DNA from: Rhodobacter sp. NTK016B
GTDB taxonomy: Bacteria > Pseudomonadota > Alphaproteobacteria > Rhodobacterales > Rhodobacteraceae
Assembly (NCBI RefSeq): GCF_017303295.1
Contig: NZ_JAFKOK010000011.1
Coordinates: forward strand, 62,001 to 126,000
Length of the DNA: 64,000 bases
Reading direction: 5' to 3'
Shown here: one piece after another, positions 17,804 through 26,531 of the stretch
Numbering within the stretch: the first letter of the stretch is position 1
How the letters are laid out: each line of letters begins with the position of its first letter
Notes under the pieces: model-generated
What the model was told of the DNA's origin: nothing
What the model saw: only the letters and a program-made list of their open reading frames with translations
The model's database searches: none
Position numbers and translations under genes: made by a program

Positions 17804-19098
17804 GCCTGAGACACGCATCCTATTTCGCGATCATGGCTGTTCTGCTTGTGGGGGTCGGCTGGCTGCAAAGCTGGTCGGTGGCCATGGGCCTGTTCAATAT
17901 GTGCCTGATCTCGGCGATCATGGCGCTGGGCGTGAATATCCAGTGGGGCTATGCCGGGTTGTTCTCTGTCGGCACGATGGGCTTCGTCGCTCTGGGCGGG
18001 CTGGCCGCCGTGCTGACCTCGATGCCGCCTGTTCCCGCCGCGTGGTCGGCGGGGGGCCTGCGCGTGCTGGCCGCTCTGGCGCTGGGCGCGGTGGTGATCC
18101 TGGCGTCGGTGCTGGTCTACCGCACGATGGCCAAGGGCATCGGCCGGGCGGTGGCGCTGACGATCACCATCGTCGTGGGCTTCTTCGTTTACCGCGCCGT
18201 GCTGGACCCGGCGGTCGATGCGATCGAAGGCGTCAACACCGCAGCCGAGGGCTATCTGGGCGGCATGGGCCTGCCCATCGTGCTCAGCTGGGCGGTGGGC
18301 GGTCTGCTTGCCGCTGGCGCGGCCTGGGTGATCGGCAAGATCAGCCTTGGCCTGCGGTCGGACTATCTTGCCATCGCCACGCTGGGTATCGCCGAGACCA
18401 TCATCGCCATCCTGAAGAACGAGGACTGGCTGTCGCGCGGCGTGAAGAACGTGAACGGCCTGCCGCGCCCGGTCCCCTACGAGGTGGACCTGCAGCAAAG
18501 CGCCGAGTTCCTGATCTGGGCCGACCGGCTGGGGCTTGATCCCGTCGAAGCGTCGTCGCTCTTCGTGAAAGCGTGCTATGCGGTGATCTTCATCGTCGTG
18601 CTGGCGCTGATCATGTGGCTGTCCGAACGGGCGTGGAATTCGCCCTGGGGACGGATGATGCGCGCCATCCGCGATAACGAGACCGCCGCGCGCGCGATGG
18701 GCAAGAACGTCACCAAGCGCCATCTTCAGGTGTTCATTCTGGGCTCGGCCGTCTGCGGGATCGCCGGCGCGATGCTGACCACGCTGGACGGGCTGCTCAC
18801 GCCCGGCACCTATCAGCCGCTGCGCTTTACCTTCCTGATCTGGGTGATGGTGATCGTCGGCGGGTCGGGCAACAACTGGGGCGCGGTTCTGGGCGGTTTC
18901 CTTGTCTGGTTCCTGTGGATCGAGGTCGAACCGATCGGCCTGTGGCTGATCACCAACCTGACCGCGACCATGCCCGAGGATTCGGCCATCAGGCTTCATC
19001 TGATCGACGGCGCGGCGCATATGCGGCTGCTGACGATGGGTCTGATCCTGCTGCTGGTGCTTCGATTCGCGCCACGCGGGCTGATACCCGAGAAGTAA
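17800..19098 (+). CDS. livM: Branched-chain amino acid ABC transporter permease LivM-like
   Basis: This 432-residue permease contains the family motifs ALGVNIQWGYAGLFSVGTMGFVALGG, LRSDYLAIATLGIAETI and WVMVIVGGSGNNWGAVLGGFLVWFLW. About ten hydrophobic segments are visible, with an insertion around residues 60-170 compared with the core family. The start ATG overlaps the livH stop. It completes the importer and is followed by a strong GC-rich stem-loop. Confidence 0.9.
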   Translation: MSLRHASYFAIMAVLLVGVGWLQSWSVAMGLFNMCLISAIMALGVNIQWGYAGLFSVGTMGFVALGGLAAVLTSMPPVPAAWSAGGLRVLAALALGAVVILASVLVYRTMAKGIGRAVALTITIVVGFFVYRAVLDPAVDAIEGVNTAAEGYLGGMGLPIVLSWAVGGLLAAGAAWVIGKISLGLRSDYLAIATLGIAETIIAILKNEDWLSRGVKNVNGLPRPVPYEVDLQQSAEFLIWADRLGLDPVEASSLFVKACYAVIFIVVLALIMWLSERAWNSPWGRMMRAIRDNETAARAMGKNVTKRHLQVFILGSAVCGIAGAMLTTLDGLLTPGTYQPLRFTFLIWVMVIVGGSGNNWGAVLGGFLVWFLWIEVEPIGLWLITNLTATMPEDSAIRLHLIDGAAHMRLLTMGLILLLVLRFAPRGLIPEK

Positions 19099-19115
19099 CC
19101 TCGCGCAGGCTTGAG

Positions 19116-19144
19116 GGCGCGCGCCGGACCTTTCGGCGCGCGCC
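19116..19144 (+). terminator. GC-rich stem-loop after livM
   Basis: GGCGCGCGCC occurs at 19116-19125 and again at 19135-19144, forming an extremely stable stem of about 11 bp with a short loop (GACCTTT). There is no T-tract, so it may act as a partial terminator or message stabiliser before the downstream dehydrogenase gene. Confidence 0.45.
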
Positions 19145-19183
19145 GCGCGTTGTCTTCCCTGAGTCCGAATAAGGGAAGATATC

Positions 19184-20563
19184 ATGTCCGACACAATCAC
19201 CACCGTGAATCCGGCCACCGGCGAGACGCTGCAAAGTTATACCCGGATGACTGCCGCCGAGGCCGCCGACGCGGTCGAAGCCTGTCACAAGGCCTTTCTG
19301 GACTGGCGCCACCGCCCGCTGAAAGAACGCGCCGAGGTCATCCGCGCCATCGGCAAGGAGCTGCGCGATGTGAAGGACGATCTGGCGACACTAATGACCG
19401 ACGAGGTCGGCAAGCTGTTGAAGGACAGCCGTCAGGAAATCGACCTCTGCGCCGCGATCTGCGATTTCACCGCCGAAAACGGGCCAAAGGTTCTGGCCGA
19501 TGAAGAACGCAAGATCGACAACGGCACCGGCGTCATAACCTATGCCCCGGTCGGGGTTATATATGGCATTCAGCCGTGGAATTTCCCCGCGTATCAGGCA
19601 ATGCGGTATGCCATCGCCAACCTGATGGCCGGGAACGGTGTGCTGCTAAAACACGCGTCCAGCTGCACGGGTTCTGGCCTGATGCTGCGCGATATCTTCG
19701 AACGCGCGGGCCTGCCCAAGAACCTGTTCACCGTGCTGCTGATCGACCACGATACGTCTGACGCGATCATCGCCAATCCGCATGTGCGGGGCGTGACGCT
19801 GACGGGCTCGGACAAGGCGGGCAAGGTCGTGGCGGAAAAGGCTGGTGCGGCGCTGAAGAAGACCGTGCTCGAACTGGGATCGAACGACGCCTATGTGGTG
19901 CTCGACGATGCTGATCTCGAACTTGCGGTGAAGACCTGCGTGGCGGGCCGGATCTATAACAACGGCCAGACCTGCGTGAACGCCAAGCGCTTCATCGTGA
20001 CCGAGGCCAATTACGACGCCTTCGTCGAGGCCTACACCAAAGCAATGCAACAGATCGAACCGGGCGATCCCACGGACAAGGCGACCAAGCTGGGCCCGAT
20101 GTCGGATACGGGACTGCGCGACGATCTGCACAAACAGGTCGAAGAAAGCCTTACCAAAGGCGCGCGGGCGCTGTGCGGGGCCAAGGTGCCGGATCGCGCG
20201 GGTGCGTGGTATCCGGCGACCGTGCTGGTGGACGTGGCGCCGGGGCAGCCGGCCTATGACGACGAATTGTTCGGCCCTGTCGCGTCGATCATTCGCGCGC
20301 GCGATGACGAGGACGCGATGCGCATCGCCAATGACAGCCGCTATGGCCTTGGCGGCGGGATCTTTTCGAAAGACGTGGCCCGCGCGCGCAAGCTGGCCTG
20401 CGAGCATTTCGATACCGGCATGGTTTCGGTCAACGGCTACAACGTCGCCAAGCCCAACATGCCCTTCGGTGGGGTCAAGGATTCAGGCTATGGCCGCGAG
20501 CATGGCGGTTTCGGCATGAAGGAATTCGTCAATGCGAAATCCGTCTTCCTGACCGGCGTGTGA
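19184..20563 (+). CDS. NAD(P)-dependent aldehyde dehydrogenase, succinate-semialdehyde dehydrogenase-like
   Basis: The 459-residue cytoplasmic enzyme has the aldehyde dehydrogenase layout: NAD-binding IQPWNFPAYQAMRYAIANLMAGN, the general-base Glu in VLELGSNDAYVVL, and the catalytic Cys in NNGQTCVNAKRFIV. The C-terminal motif KPNMPFGGVKDSGYGREHG is typical of the succinate-semialdehyde branch. GGGAAGATATC precedes the ATG. It lies 85 bp after livM, separated by a strong stem-loop, and may share transcription with the transporter. The exact aldehyde is not certain; the product could serve GABA, lysine or branched-chain breakdown. Confidence 0.88.
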   Translation: MSDTITTVNPATGETLQSYTRMTAAEAADAVEACHKAFLDWRHRPLKERAEVIRAIGKELRDVKDDLATLMTDEVGKLLKDSRQEIDLCAAICDFTAENGPKVLADEERKIDNGTGVITYAPVGVIYGIQPWNFPAYQAMRYAIANLMAGNGVLLKHASSCTGSGLMLRDIFERAGLPKNLFTVLLIDHDTSDAIIANPHVRGVTLTGSDKAGKVVAEKAGAALKKTVLELGSNDAYVVLDDADLELAVKTCVAGRIYNNGQTCVNAKRFIVTEANYDAFVEAYTKAMQQIEPGDPTDKATKLGPMSDTGLRDDLHKQVEESLTKGARALCGAKVPDRAGAWYPATVLVDVAPGQPAYDDELFGPVASIIRARDDEDAMRIANDSRYGLGGGIFSKDVARARKLACEHFDTGMVSVNGYNVAKPNMPFGGVKDSGYGREHGGFGMKEFVNAKSVFLTGV

Positions 20564-20576
20564 TCCGTCGCTTTCC

Positions 20577-20609
20577 GAATGACCCGCGCGTCCGGCGTGC
20601 GGGTCATTC
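20577..20609. terminator. Convergent bidirectional stem-loop
   Basis: GAATGACCCGC (20577-20587) pairs perfectly with GCGGGTCATTC (20599-20609) around an 11-nt loop, between the dehydrogenase and the convergent kinase gene. The right arm includes the kinase stop codon. It would terminate both transcripts, although no long T-run is present. Confidence 0.5.
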
Positions 20610-23600
20610 CTCGTCGGCGGGTTCTTCTTCGGGCGGCACGAAGGCGGGCATGCTCAGCCCCAGCCGCAGCATGCCGTCGGCCACGTCGCGTTCAAGCTCG
20701 GCCCCCAATTGCATGACCGAGGCCTGCACCAGACGCGAGCCAAAGCCCGACCCGGTGCCGCTGTCCTCGAAGGAGTCGACGCTTTCCTCCCAGGTTATCT
20801 GGAAGCGCTCGTCGCCATTCGTCCAGCGGATCGCCAGCGTGCCTTTGGGATCGGACAGCGCGCCGTACTTGGCCGAGTTGGTGCTCCATTCGTGCAAGAT
20901 CAGCACCAAAGGCGTCAGTTCGCGCACCGGGACCAGCGTGTCGGGGCCGTCGATGCGGATTTCCTGCCCGCCGCGCGCGGGTTCCAGAACCCGTTCCAGA
21001 AGCTGCGGCAACGAGATCGGAGCCCGCATGTTGTCGCGCAGCATCAGCGCATGCGCCCGGTCCAGAGCCGAGATCCGCCCGCGGAGGTTCTGCGAGAATT
21101 GCCGGGTTGTCTCGCTTTCGCGCTCGACGCTGGAAATCATCGCCGACACCACCGCGAACAGGTTCTTGATGCGGTGATTCATCTCGGCCAAGTGCAGTTC
21201 GCGCTCTTCCAGCATCCGGTGTTCGGCGCTGATGTCGAAGGTCACGCCCATCACCCGCGGATCGCCGTCGCGCAGCACGAATCGTCCCAGACCGCGCAGC
21301 CATTTCGTTTCGCCGTTCTGCCCCGAGACCCGGAAGCTTTCGTCGAAATTGCGCTTGTTCGCGGCGGCATCGGTCAGGGAGCGGGTGACCGCGTCGCGGT
21401 CATCCTCGTAGACGCGGTCCATCAGCTTCGACAGATCGCTGGGTTCTTCAGCGTTCAGGTTGAAGAACTCGCGTTCGGTCTCATCCAGTTCGGTATTGCC
21501 GGTGATCGGGTTGTACGACCAGATCCCCACCTTCGCGACCTCGATCGCCAGCGCGAGGCGCGCGCGTTCGTCCTTCAGCGCGCGCTCCAGCGACAGCGAG
21601 GCGGTGATGTCGGTAAAGATCAGCGTCGCGCCGTCCTGCGTGCCGTCGAGCAGGCGGTAAGGCATCACCCGGACCGCGAAGTCGTGGCCGCGTTGTTCGT
21701 CGCGCATCCGGTCCTCGATGGTTTCGCCGGTTTCGGCCACCTTGCGCGCATGGTCGAGATAGCGCGTCGTCCCGAGGGGCGAGGTCACATCGGCCAGCGA
21801 CCGGCCCCGGTCGCCCGGCTGGAACGGGAACAGGCTCATTGCCGCGTCGGTGAAGCTGCGGATCTGCATGTGCCGGTCCACCACGATCACCGCAAGCTGG
21901 GTCGAGTCGAAGAAGTTCTTCAGATCCGCATTCGCCGCCGTTAGCTGATCGACCTTGGATTTCAGCTCGTCATTGACGGTTGTCAGCTCTTCGTTTGTCG
22001 ATTGAAGCTCTTCGTTCATCGACATCATTTCTTCGTTCGAGCTTTTGAGCTCCTCGTTCGCGGTCTCCAGCTCTTCGACGGTCGAGCGCAGGCGGTGACG
22101 CATCACCCGCAGCTCATTCTCCATCAGGTGAACCTGACTGTCGCCGTCGCGCAGCTCGACGTAATCTTCTTCGCCGTTCGACTGGAAGCCGCCGGTTTCA
22201 CGGATGACAATCAACAAGGCGTTGTCGCGCACCGGTTCGCAGATCACCCGAACGTCCTGCGTGCCGAAATCGGCCCGCACGGTCACGTCCTTGACGATAT
22301 GCGCGCGTCGGTCGCCCGATGTCTGGCGCACCAGGGGCCCCAGCACGTCGCGCAGGCCCGGTTTCGCCAGCGAGGGCGCGTATTGGCGGCGCTCCCGTTC
22401 CGAGGGGAAGTCGAAATAGCGTCCGACCGGGCCCCATGTGTTGATGATCCCGCCCGCGCTGTCGACCAGCAGCGTCGGCGGCGCGTAGCGCTGCGTCATC
22501 TGCTGCAGCGCTTCGCTTTCAAGCCAATCCTGAGCGCCGCCATTCCCGTTGCTGTCGCCGGGATTTTGCGGGCCGGTCGGCTTGGTGCGCCGACCGCCGC
22601 CGCTGGCTGCAGGCAGGTTCAGCGGATAGCTCAGCCGCACCGAGCGGCGACGGAACAGCCGGTGGCGATGATTGACCTCGTCGAACAGATCGTCGAAGCG
22701 CCCTATGGTTTCTGACGAGCCGAGGAACAGGTATCCGTCAGGCCGCAGCGCGTAATGCATCAGCGGCATGACCGAACGCTGAAGATTTTCGTCAAGGTAA
22801 ATCAGCAGGTTGCGGCACGACACAAGGTCGATGCGCGAAAACGGCGGGTCCTTGATAAGGCTATGCGCGCTGAACCGGACCATGTCGCGGATCTGCGGCA
22901 CGATGTTGAAATGATCGCCCGAGGCGGTGGTGAAACGGGTGCGGAACGGCTCGGGCACATCGGCCAAAGCGGCCAGCGGATAGCTGCCTTCGCGCGCGAT
23001 CTCGAGCATCCGCTCGTCGATGTCGCTGGCGAAGATGTTGACCACCGGATAGCGCTTGTGACGTGTCATCGCGTCGCGAAACAGCATGGCGATGGAATAG
23101 GCTTCCTCGCCGCTGGAACAGCCCGCGACCCAGATCCGCAACTCGTCGGAATCGCTGGCATCGCGTACCAGCGGGTCGATGGCGCGCTCGGCCAGCGTGG
23201 TAAAGGATTCGGTGTCGCGAAAGAAGCGCGTGACGTTGATCAGCAGGTCGCGGAACAGCGTCTGGCACTCGCCCGGATCGCTGCGCACGCGGGTGACGTA
23301 ATCGGCGCCCTCGGCAATCCCCAGAACCTGCATCCGGCGCTGGATGCGGCGCGACAGGGTGCGCCGCTTGTAGCCGGAGAAGTCATGGCCGGTCGCGTCA
23401 TTCAGCGCGGTGCACAGATCGTCGATGTAATCGGCCACTTGCGCGGTCGGATCGGCCACCGGGTTCCTGGCATCGCGGCGGAAGAAGTCGCTCAGCACCG
23501 GCAGGATCTCGCGCGCGGGGCGGACGAAATCGACCAGCCCGGTGCTTTCCGCCGCCAGCGGCATCCCGTCATAGCGCGCTTCGGTGGGTTCCTGTGCGAC

Positions 23601-24050
23601 GGCAAGGCCGCCATGCTCTTTAATCGCGCGGATGCCCCGGCTGCCATCGGCGCCGGTGCCCGACAGGATCACACCCGCCGAGCGTTGTGCGTGCTCGACA
23701 CCGAGGATCTCGAAGAAATCGTCGATCGGTCGCCGCATACCGCGCGGCGCGTCGAAATCGTGCAGTTCCAGCACGCCATCGCGGATGCTCAGATTGCGCC
23801 CCGGCGGGATCACATAGACGTGACCGGGCTCGACCTGCTCGCCACCGCTGATCTGCGTCACGGGCATCGACGTGTAACGGTCGATGAGCTGCGCCATCAT
23901 TGATTCGTGGTTGGGGTCGAGATGCTGAATCACGATGAGAGCCATCGCGGCATCGCCGGAAAACCCCTCGAGCATATCGCGCAAAGCTTCGAGGCCGCCT
24001 GCGGAGGCCCCGATGCCGACGATCGGAAAATCAGGTCGTTGGTCGTTCAT
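20604..24050 (-). CDS. CheB-CheR-PAS-HWE histidine kinase hybrid sensor
   Basis: This 1148-residue multi-domain protein begins with a CheB-type methylesterase (about 8-190; GIGASAGG nucleophile region, QHLDPNHES His, SGTGADG Asp). A CheR-type methyltransferase follows (about 205-485; LLINVTRFFRD, WVAGCSSGEEAYSIAM). A long coiled coil of repeated NEEL/NEEM units (about 655-705) leads into two PAS domains (about 710-950). The C-terminal HWE/HisKA_2 kinase has the phospho-acceptor stretch EMNHRIKNLFAVV and the ATPase N-box HEWSTNSAKYGAL with a late WEE. It lacks the response-regulator receiver of canonical CheB. No transmembrane segment is seen. It lies 98 bp downstream of a Crp/Fnr gene that is itself coupled to a LOV photoreceptor. 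Confidence 0.9.
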   Translation of the reverse strand: MNDQRPDFPIVGIGASAGGLEALRDMLEGFSGDAAMALIVIQHLDPNHESMMAQLIDRYTSMPVTQISGGEQVEPGHVYVIPPGRNLSIRDGVLELHDFDAPRGMRRPIDDFFEILGVEHAQRSAGVILSGTGADGSRGIRAIKEHGGLAVAQEPTEARYDGMPLAAESTGLVDFVRPAREILPVLSDFFRRDARNPVADPTAQVADYIDDLCTALNDATGHDFSGYKRRTLSRRIQRRMQVLGIAEGADYVTRVRSDPGECQTLFRDLLINVTRFFRDTESFTTLAERAIDPLVRDASDSDELRIWVAGCSSGEEAYSIAMLFRDAMTRHKRYPVVNIFASDIDERMLEIAREGSYPLAALADVPEPFRTRFTTASGDHFNIVPQIRDMVRFSAHSLIKDPPFSRIDLVSCRNLLIYLDENLQRSVMPLMHYALRPDGYLFLGSSETIGRFDDLFDEVNHRHRLFRRRSVRLSYPLNLPAASGGGRRTKPTGPQNPGDSNGNGGAQDWLESEALQQMTQRYAPPTLLVDSAGGIINTWGPVGRYFDFPSERERRQYAPSLAKPGLRDVLGPLVRQTSGDRRAHIVKDVTVRADFGTQDVRVICEPVRDNALLIVIRETGGFQSNGEEDYVELRDGDSQVHLMENELRVMRHRLRSTVEELETANEELKSSNEEMMSMNEELQSTNEELTTVNDELKSKVDQLTAANADLKNFFDSTQLAVIVVDRHMQIRSFTDAAMSLFPFQPGDRGRSLADVTSPLGTTRYLDHARKVAETGETIEDRMRDEQRGHDFAVRVMPYRLLDGTQDGATLIFTDITASLSLERALKDERARLALAIEVAKVGIWSYNPITGNTELDETEREFFNLNAEEPSDLSKLMDRVYEDDRDAVTRSLTDAAANKRNFDESFRVSGQNGETKWLRGLGRFVLRDGDPRVMGVTFDISAEHRMLEERELHLAEMNHRIKNLFAVVSAMISSVERESETTRQFSQNLRGRISALDRAHALMLRDNMRAPISLPQLLERVLEPARGGQEIRIDGPDTLVPVRELTPLVLILHEWSTNSAKYGALSDPKGTLAIRWTNGDERFQITWEESVDSFEDSGTGSGFGSRLVQASVMQLGAELERDVADGMLRLGLSMPAFVPPEEEPADEE

Positions 24051-24077
24051 GGCAGAGAGGAGGCAAATCCGGAACAG

Positions 24078-24104
24078 ATGCGGTAGTGAATACTAACACC
24101 GCAT
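24078..24104. repeat. Inverted repeat between the Crp/Fnr gene and the kinase gene
   Basis: ATGCGGT (24078-24084) and ACCGCAT (24098-24104) form a perfect 7-bp inverted repeat with 13 bp between. It lies about 30 bp upstream of the kinase start, in a locally AT-richer 98-bp gap. It could be an operator for a separate kinase promoter or an intercistronic hairpin. Confidence 0.35.
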
Positions 24105-24148
24105 TAATTTCCTTGTCCAGAAGTTAACGATGTTTTGCCCGTGCCCGA

Positions 24149-24889
24149 TCAATCGAGCATCAGGTCGCCCTTGCCATACAGGTACGACGGATCGAAGCCC
24201 CCCAGTTCGATCAGCGCGTCCTTGTCCATGATCGTGACGCGGCCGCGCGAAATGTCGGCGATACCGCTTTCGCGCAGTTTGCGCACCACGCGATTCATGT
24301 GGATCGCCGTGGTGCCGCAGGAATCGGCCAGTTCCTGCTGCGTCAGCGGGAAAGAGAACCCGCTTGAATCGGCAAGCCCCACGAAATCCAGCCGCTGCCA
24401 GATCTCGGCGATCAGATGCGCCAGCCGGCCATCGGCGCTGAGATGTTCGAGCTTGAGAATCCACTCGCGGTGCATCGCCGCGTCCAGCAGGGTCGAGAAC
24501 CACAGCATCCGCGCCAGACGGGGCCGGGTTTCAAGGATCTCTTCCAGCTTCGTATGCGGGGTGTAGCCGACCAGAACCGGCCCGATCGACACGATCGAAT
24601 GATCCAGCCGCTTAAGCGCGAAAGCGTGCAAATCGACGAAATCGCCCGGAACATGCAACGCAAGGATATGGCGGCGGCCTTCCTGCTTGATGACGCGCGC
24701 GACGAAGCCTTCGATCAGCAGCGTGCTGCGGCTGACCACGTCGCCGCGTTCCAGAACCGAATGCGCCGAGGTGAAGCGCTCGACATCGGTGATCATGTCT
24801 TCGATCGTGCGCTGGTCTTCGTCGTCCAACCGGTGCCTGGCACGGCCCAGCAGGAAGCGGTGCGACATCGGATACGGCGTCGAAGTCAA
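24149..24889 (-). CDS. Crp/Fnr family transcriptional regulator coupled to the LOV gene
   Basis: The protein has a cyclic-nucleotide-binding-like beta barrel (about 40-125; VSRSTLLIEGFVARVIKQEG, ALHVPGDFVDLHAF). It ends in a winged helix (LTQQELADSCGTTAIHMNRVVRKLRESGI). The recognition helix lacks the Arg-Glu pair of CRP, so it should not bind TGTGA sites. No N-terminal cysteine cluster is present, arguing against an oxygen-sensing Fnr. I prefer the TTG start at 24889, which overlaps the upstream stop codon and follows GAGGAG at good spacing (246 residues); ATG 24868 would give 239. The direct overlap with the LOV gene implies co-translation and a shared pathway. Confidence 0.88.
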   Translation of the reverse strand: MTSTPYPMSHRFLLGRARHRLDDEDQRTIEDMITDVERFTSAHSVLERGDVVSRSTLLIEGFVARVIKQEGRRHILALHVPGDFVDLHAFALKRLDHSIVSIGPVLVGYTPHTKLEEILETRPRLARMLWFSTLLDAAMHREWILKLEHLSADGRLAHLIAEIWQRLDFVGLADSSGFSFPLTQQELADSCGTTAIHMNRVVRKLRESGIADISRGRVTIMDKDALIELGGFDPSYLYGKGDLMLD

Positions 24890-25419
24890 TGGTTCGCTCC
24901 TCGGGACTGGGCGATCAGGGCAGTGCTGGTCGCGAGGGATTCGATGCTTCCATACATCAGATACCCCGTATCGCCCGCAATGATGGACACTTGACGGATA
25001 TCGTCTCTCAGGGCGGAATCGTAGAGCGTGTCGTTGCGCCCGTCGATCCGCGCCGCGTCGAATTGCGAGCCCAGAACGAAGAGACAGGTCTTTCCGTGGA
25101 AAATCTTCGTCATGTACAGCACGTTGACGAAGGGTGTGCCGTCCTTGCGGCGGTTGGAAAGAAGAAAGCGTTCGGTCGTGTCGTCGTCGTTCGCAAGGAA
25201 AGCACGCATGCGCTCTCTCACGGGCCCGGCGCCGTCCGGTGGCTGCAGGAACCGGCAATTCTGGCCGATCACATCTTCTGGCCCGTAGCCTGTCAGCTTG
25301 CAAAACGCATCGTTGACGAAGACCAGAGGAAAATCCTCGGCCGTTGCGTCGGCAAGAGTCAGCGCGACGCCGCTCTGCTTCAGGAACGATAGCAAGGGGG
25401 CTGGGACAGATGCAGTCAT
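24886..25419 (-). CDS. Short LOV-domain blue-light photoreceptor
   Basis: The 177-residue protein (from ATG 25419) contains the LOV signature GQNCRFLQ with the photoactive cysteine at about residue 55, which forms the flavin-C4a adduct in this family. Other LOV features are NDAFCKLTGYGPEDVIG before it, RRKDGTPFVNVLYM after it, and the conserved Gln in LFVLGSQFD. A C-terminal helical tail of about 55 residues without an effector domain follows. This is the layout of short LOV proteins known from Rhodobacter sphaeroides and Dinoroseobacter shibae. An upstream TTG start at 25449 would add ten residues. It is translationally coupled to a Crp/Fnr regulator. Confidence 0.9.
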   Translation of the reverse strand: MTASVPAPLLSFLKQSGVALTLADATAEDFPLVFVNDAFCKLTGYGPEDVIGQNCRFLQPPDGAGPVRERMRAFLANDDDTTERFLLSNRRKDGTPFVNVLYMTKIFHGKTCLFVLGSQFDAARIDGRNDTLYDSALRDDIRQVSIIAGDTGYLMYGSIESLATSTALIAQSRGANH

Positions 25420-25742
25420 TGTTATATGTTCGGCTTTCGGCAGAGCCAATCTGCACTAACTTAGGTTAATGCGCCATCGCAAACGCAGAAAAAGATTGCG
25501 ATTTCATTTAGAAACTAGCGTAAAACGACTCTGTTCCATCGGCTATCGAAAAAAGATGAATCCATCGCTGCGTCAGGCTTCCGCCTGTCGGAACGCGCGG
25601 CGGGCTCTTGTCGTCTTTTGCTTTCCTATTGCAATGTGCCGGGCAATCCGCACGATACCGACATATCCCCCAAAACGGACCGACCCGTCCCGCGCCCCAT
25701 GACCCAGCGCCGCATGACCCAGCGCCCCGAGATTTTGCGTCC
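25420..25742. other. Divergent intergenic region between LOV and GntR genes with inverted and tandem repeats
   Basis: No gene is visible. A 7-bp perfect inverted repeat, ATCGCAA (25476-25482) and TTGCGAT (25496-25502), lies 57-83 bp upstream of the LOV start and is a candidate operator. Just before the GntR gene the 14-mer CATGACCCAGCGCC occurs twice with a 15-bp period (25698-25711, 25713-25726). The left half is AT-richer than its surroundings, fitting a promoter region. Confidence 0.4.
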
Positions 25743-26531
25743 ATGACCAAGCCGTCCCCGAAACGAGCCGCAGCGTCGTCGCGTGCGTCCCGCACGGCTC
25801 CGCGTCGCTCGCGGCCTGTCCGCGTGGCCGAAGAGATCAAGGACTGGGTGGTCGACCGCAATCTGAAAAAGGGCGACCGCCTGCCCAGCGAGCCCGAGCT
25901 GATTGCGCAGTTCGGCATGGCCAAGGGGACGATCCGGGAAGCGATGCGCATTCTGGAGGCGCAGGGACTGATCGAGACCCGAACCGGACCGGGGGGCGGC
26001 AGTTTCATCGGCGAGGTGACGGCGGACCGGGCCAAGGCCTTGCTGGCGAATTATTTTTATTTCACCGAATTGTCGGTCGCGGATATCTATCAGCTGCGCA
26101 AGGCGCTGGAGCCGGAACTGGTCGCATCGCTTGCCGGCAAGCTGGACGAGGCCCAGATCGCCGAGCTGGAAGCGGTGGTCGCGCAATATCCCGAGCCCGC
26201 ACAGGACGCCGAGGAAGAGCGCGAACAGCATATCGCCTCGCTGGTCTTTCACCGGCGGTTGGCGAATTTCTCGAACAATCCGCTGCTGGCTTTCGTGGTC
26301 AGTTTCATGGCCCGGATCCTGACCGATCTGACGGTGTATCGTCAGCTTTATGATCCCCCCAACCGCGAGCTTTACGAAAAGGGTACCGCCTATCAGAAGG
26401 ATCTGATCGCGGCGTTGAAAGAGGGCCGCGGCGAAGAGGCCCGCGCGATCATGCGGGCGCATATGGAGACCGCCGAGGCGCTGATGCAGTTGCAGGAAGC
26501 CAAGGTCCTGCGCCGGTTCATCGCGGAATAG
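25743..26531 (+). CDS. GntR family transcriptional regulator, FCD (FadR/PdhR-like) domain
   Basis: The 262-residue regulator has a basic Ser/Arg-rich N-terminal tail, then a winged helix (VAEEIKDWVVDRNLKKGDRLPSEPELIAQFGMAKGTIREAMRILEAQGLIETR). An all-helical FCD ligand domain follows. The start is ATG 25743; a longer frame exists upstream but reads through a repeat. Its 3' end overlaps the convergent DUF1028 gene by 14 bp, and that gene diverges from a dipeptide-type ABC operon. It is therefore the likely local regulator of both. Confidence 0.88.
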   Translation: MTKPSPKRAAASSRASRTAPRRSRPVRVAEEIKDWVVDRNLKKGDRLPSEPELIAQFGMAKGTIREAMRILEAQGLIETRTGPGGGSFIGEVTADRAKALLANYFYFTELSVADIYQLRKALEPELVASLAGKLDEAQIAELEAVVAQYPEPAQDAEEEREQHIASLVFHRRLANFSNNPLLAFVVSFMARILTDLTVYRQLYDPPNRELYEKGTAYQKDLIAALKEGRGEEARAIMRAHMETAEALMQLQEAKVLRRFIAE

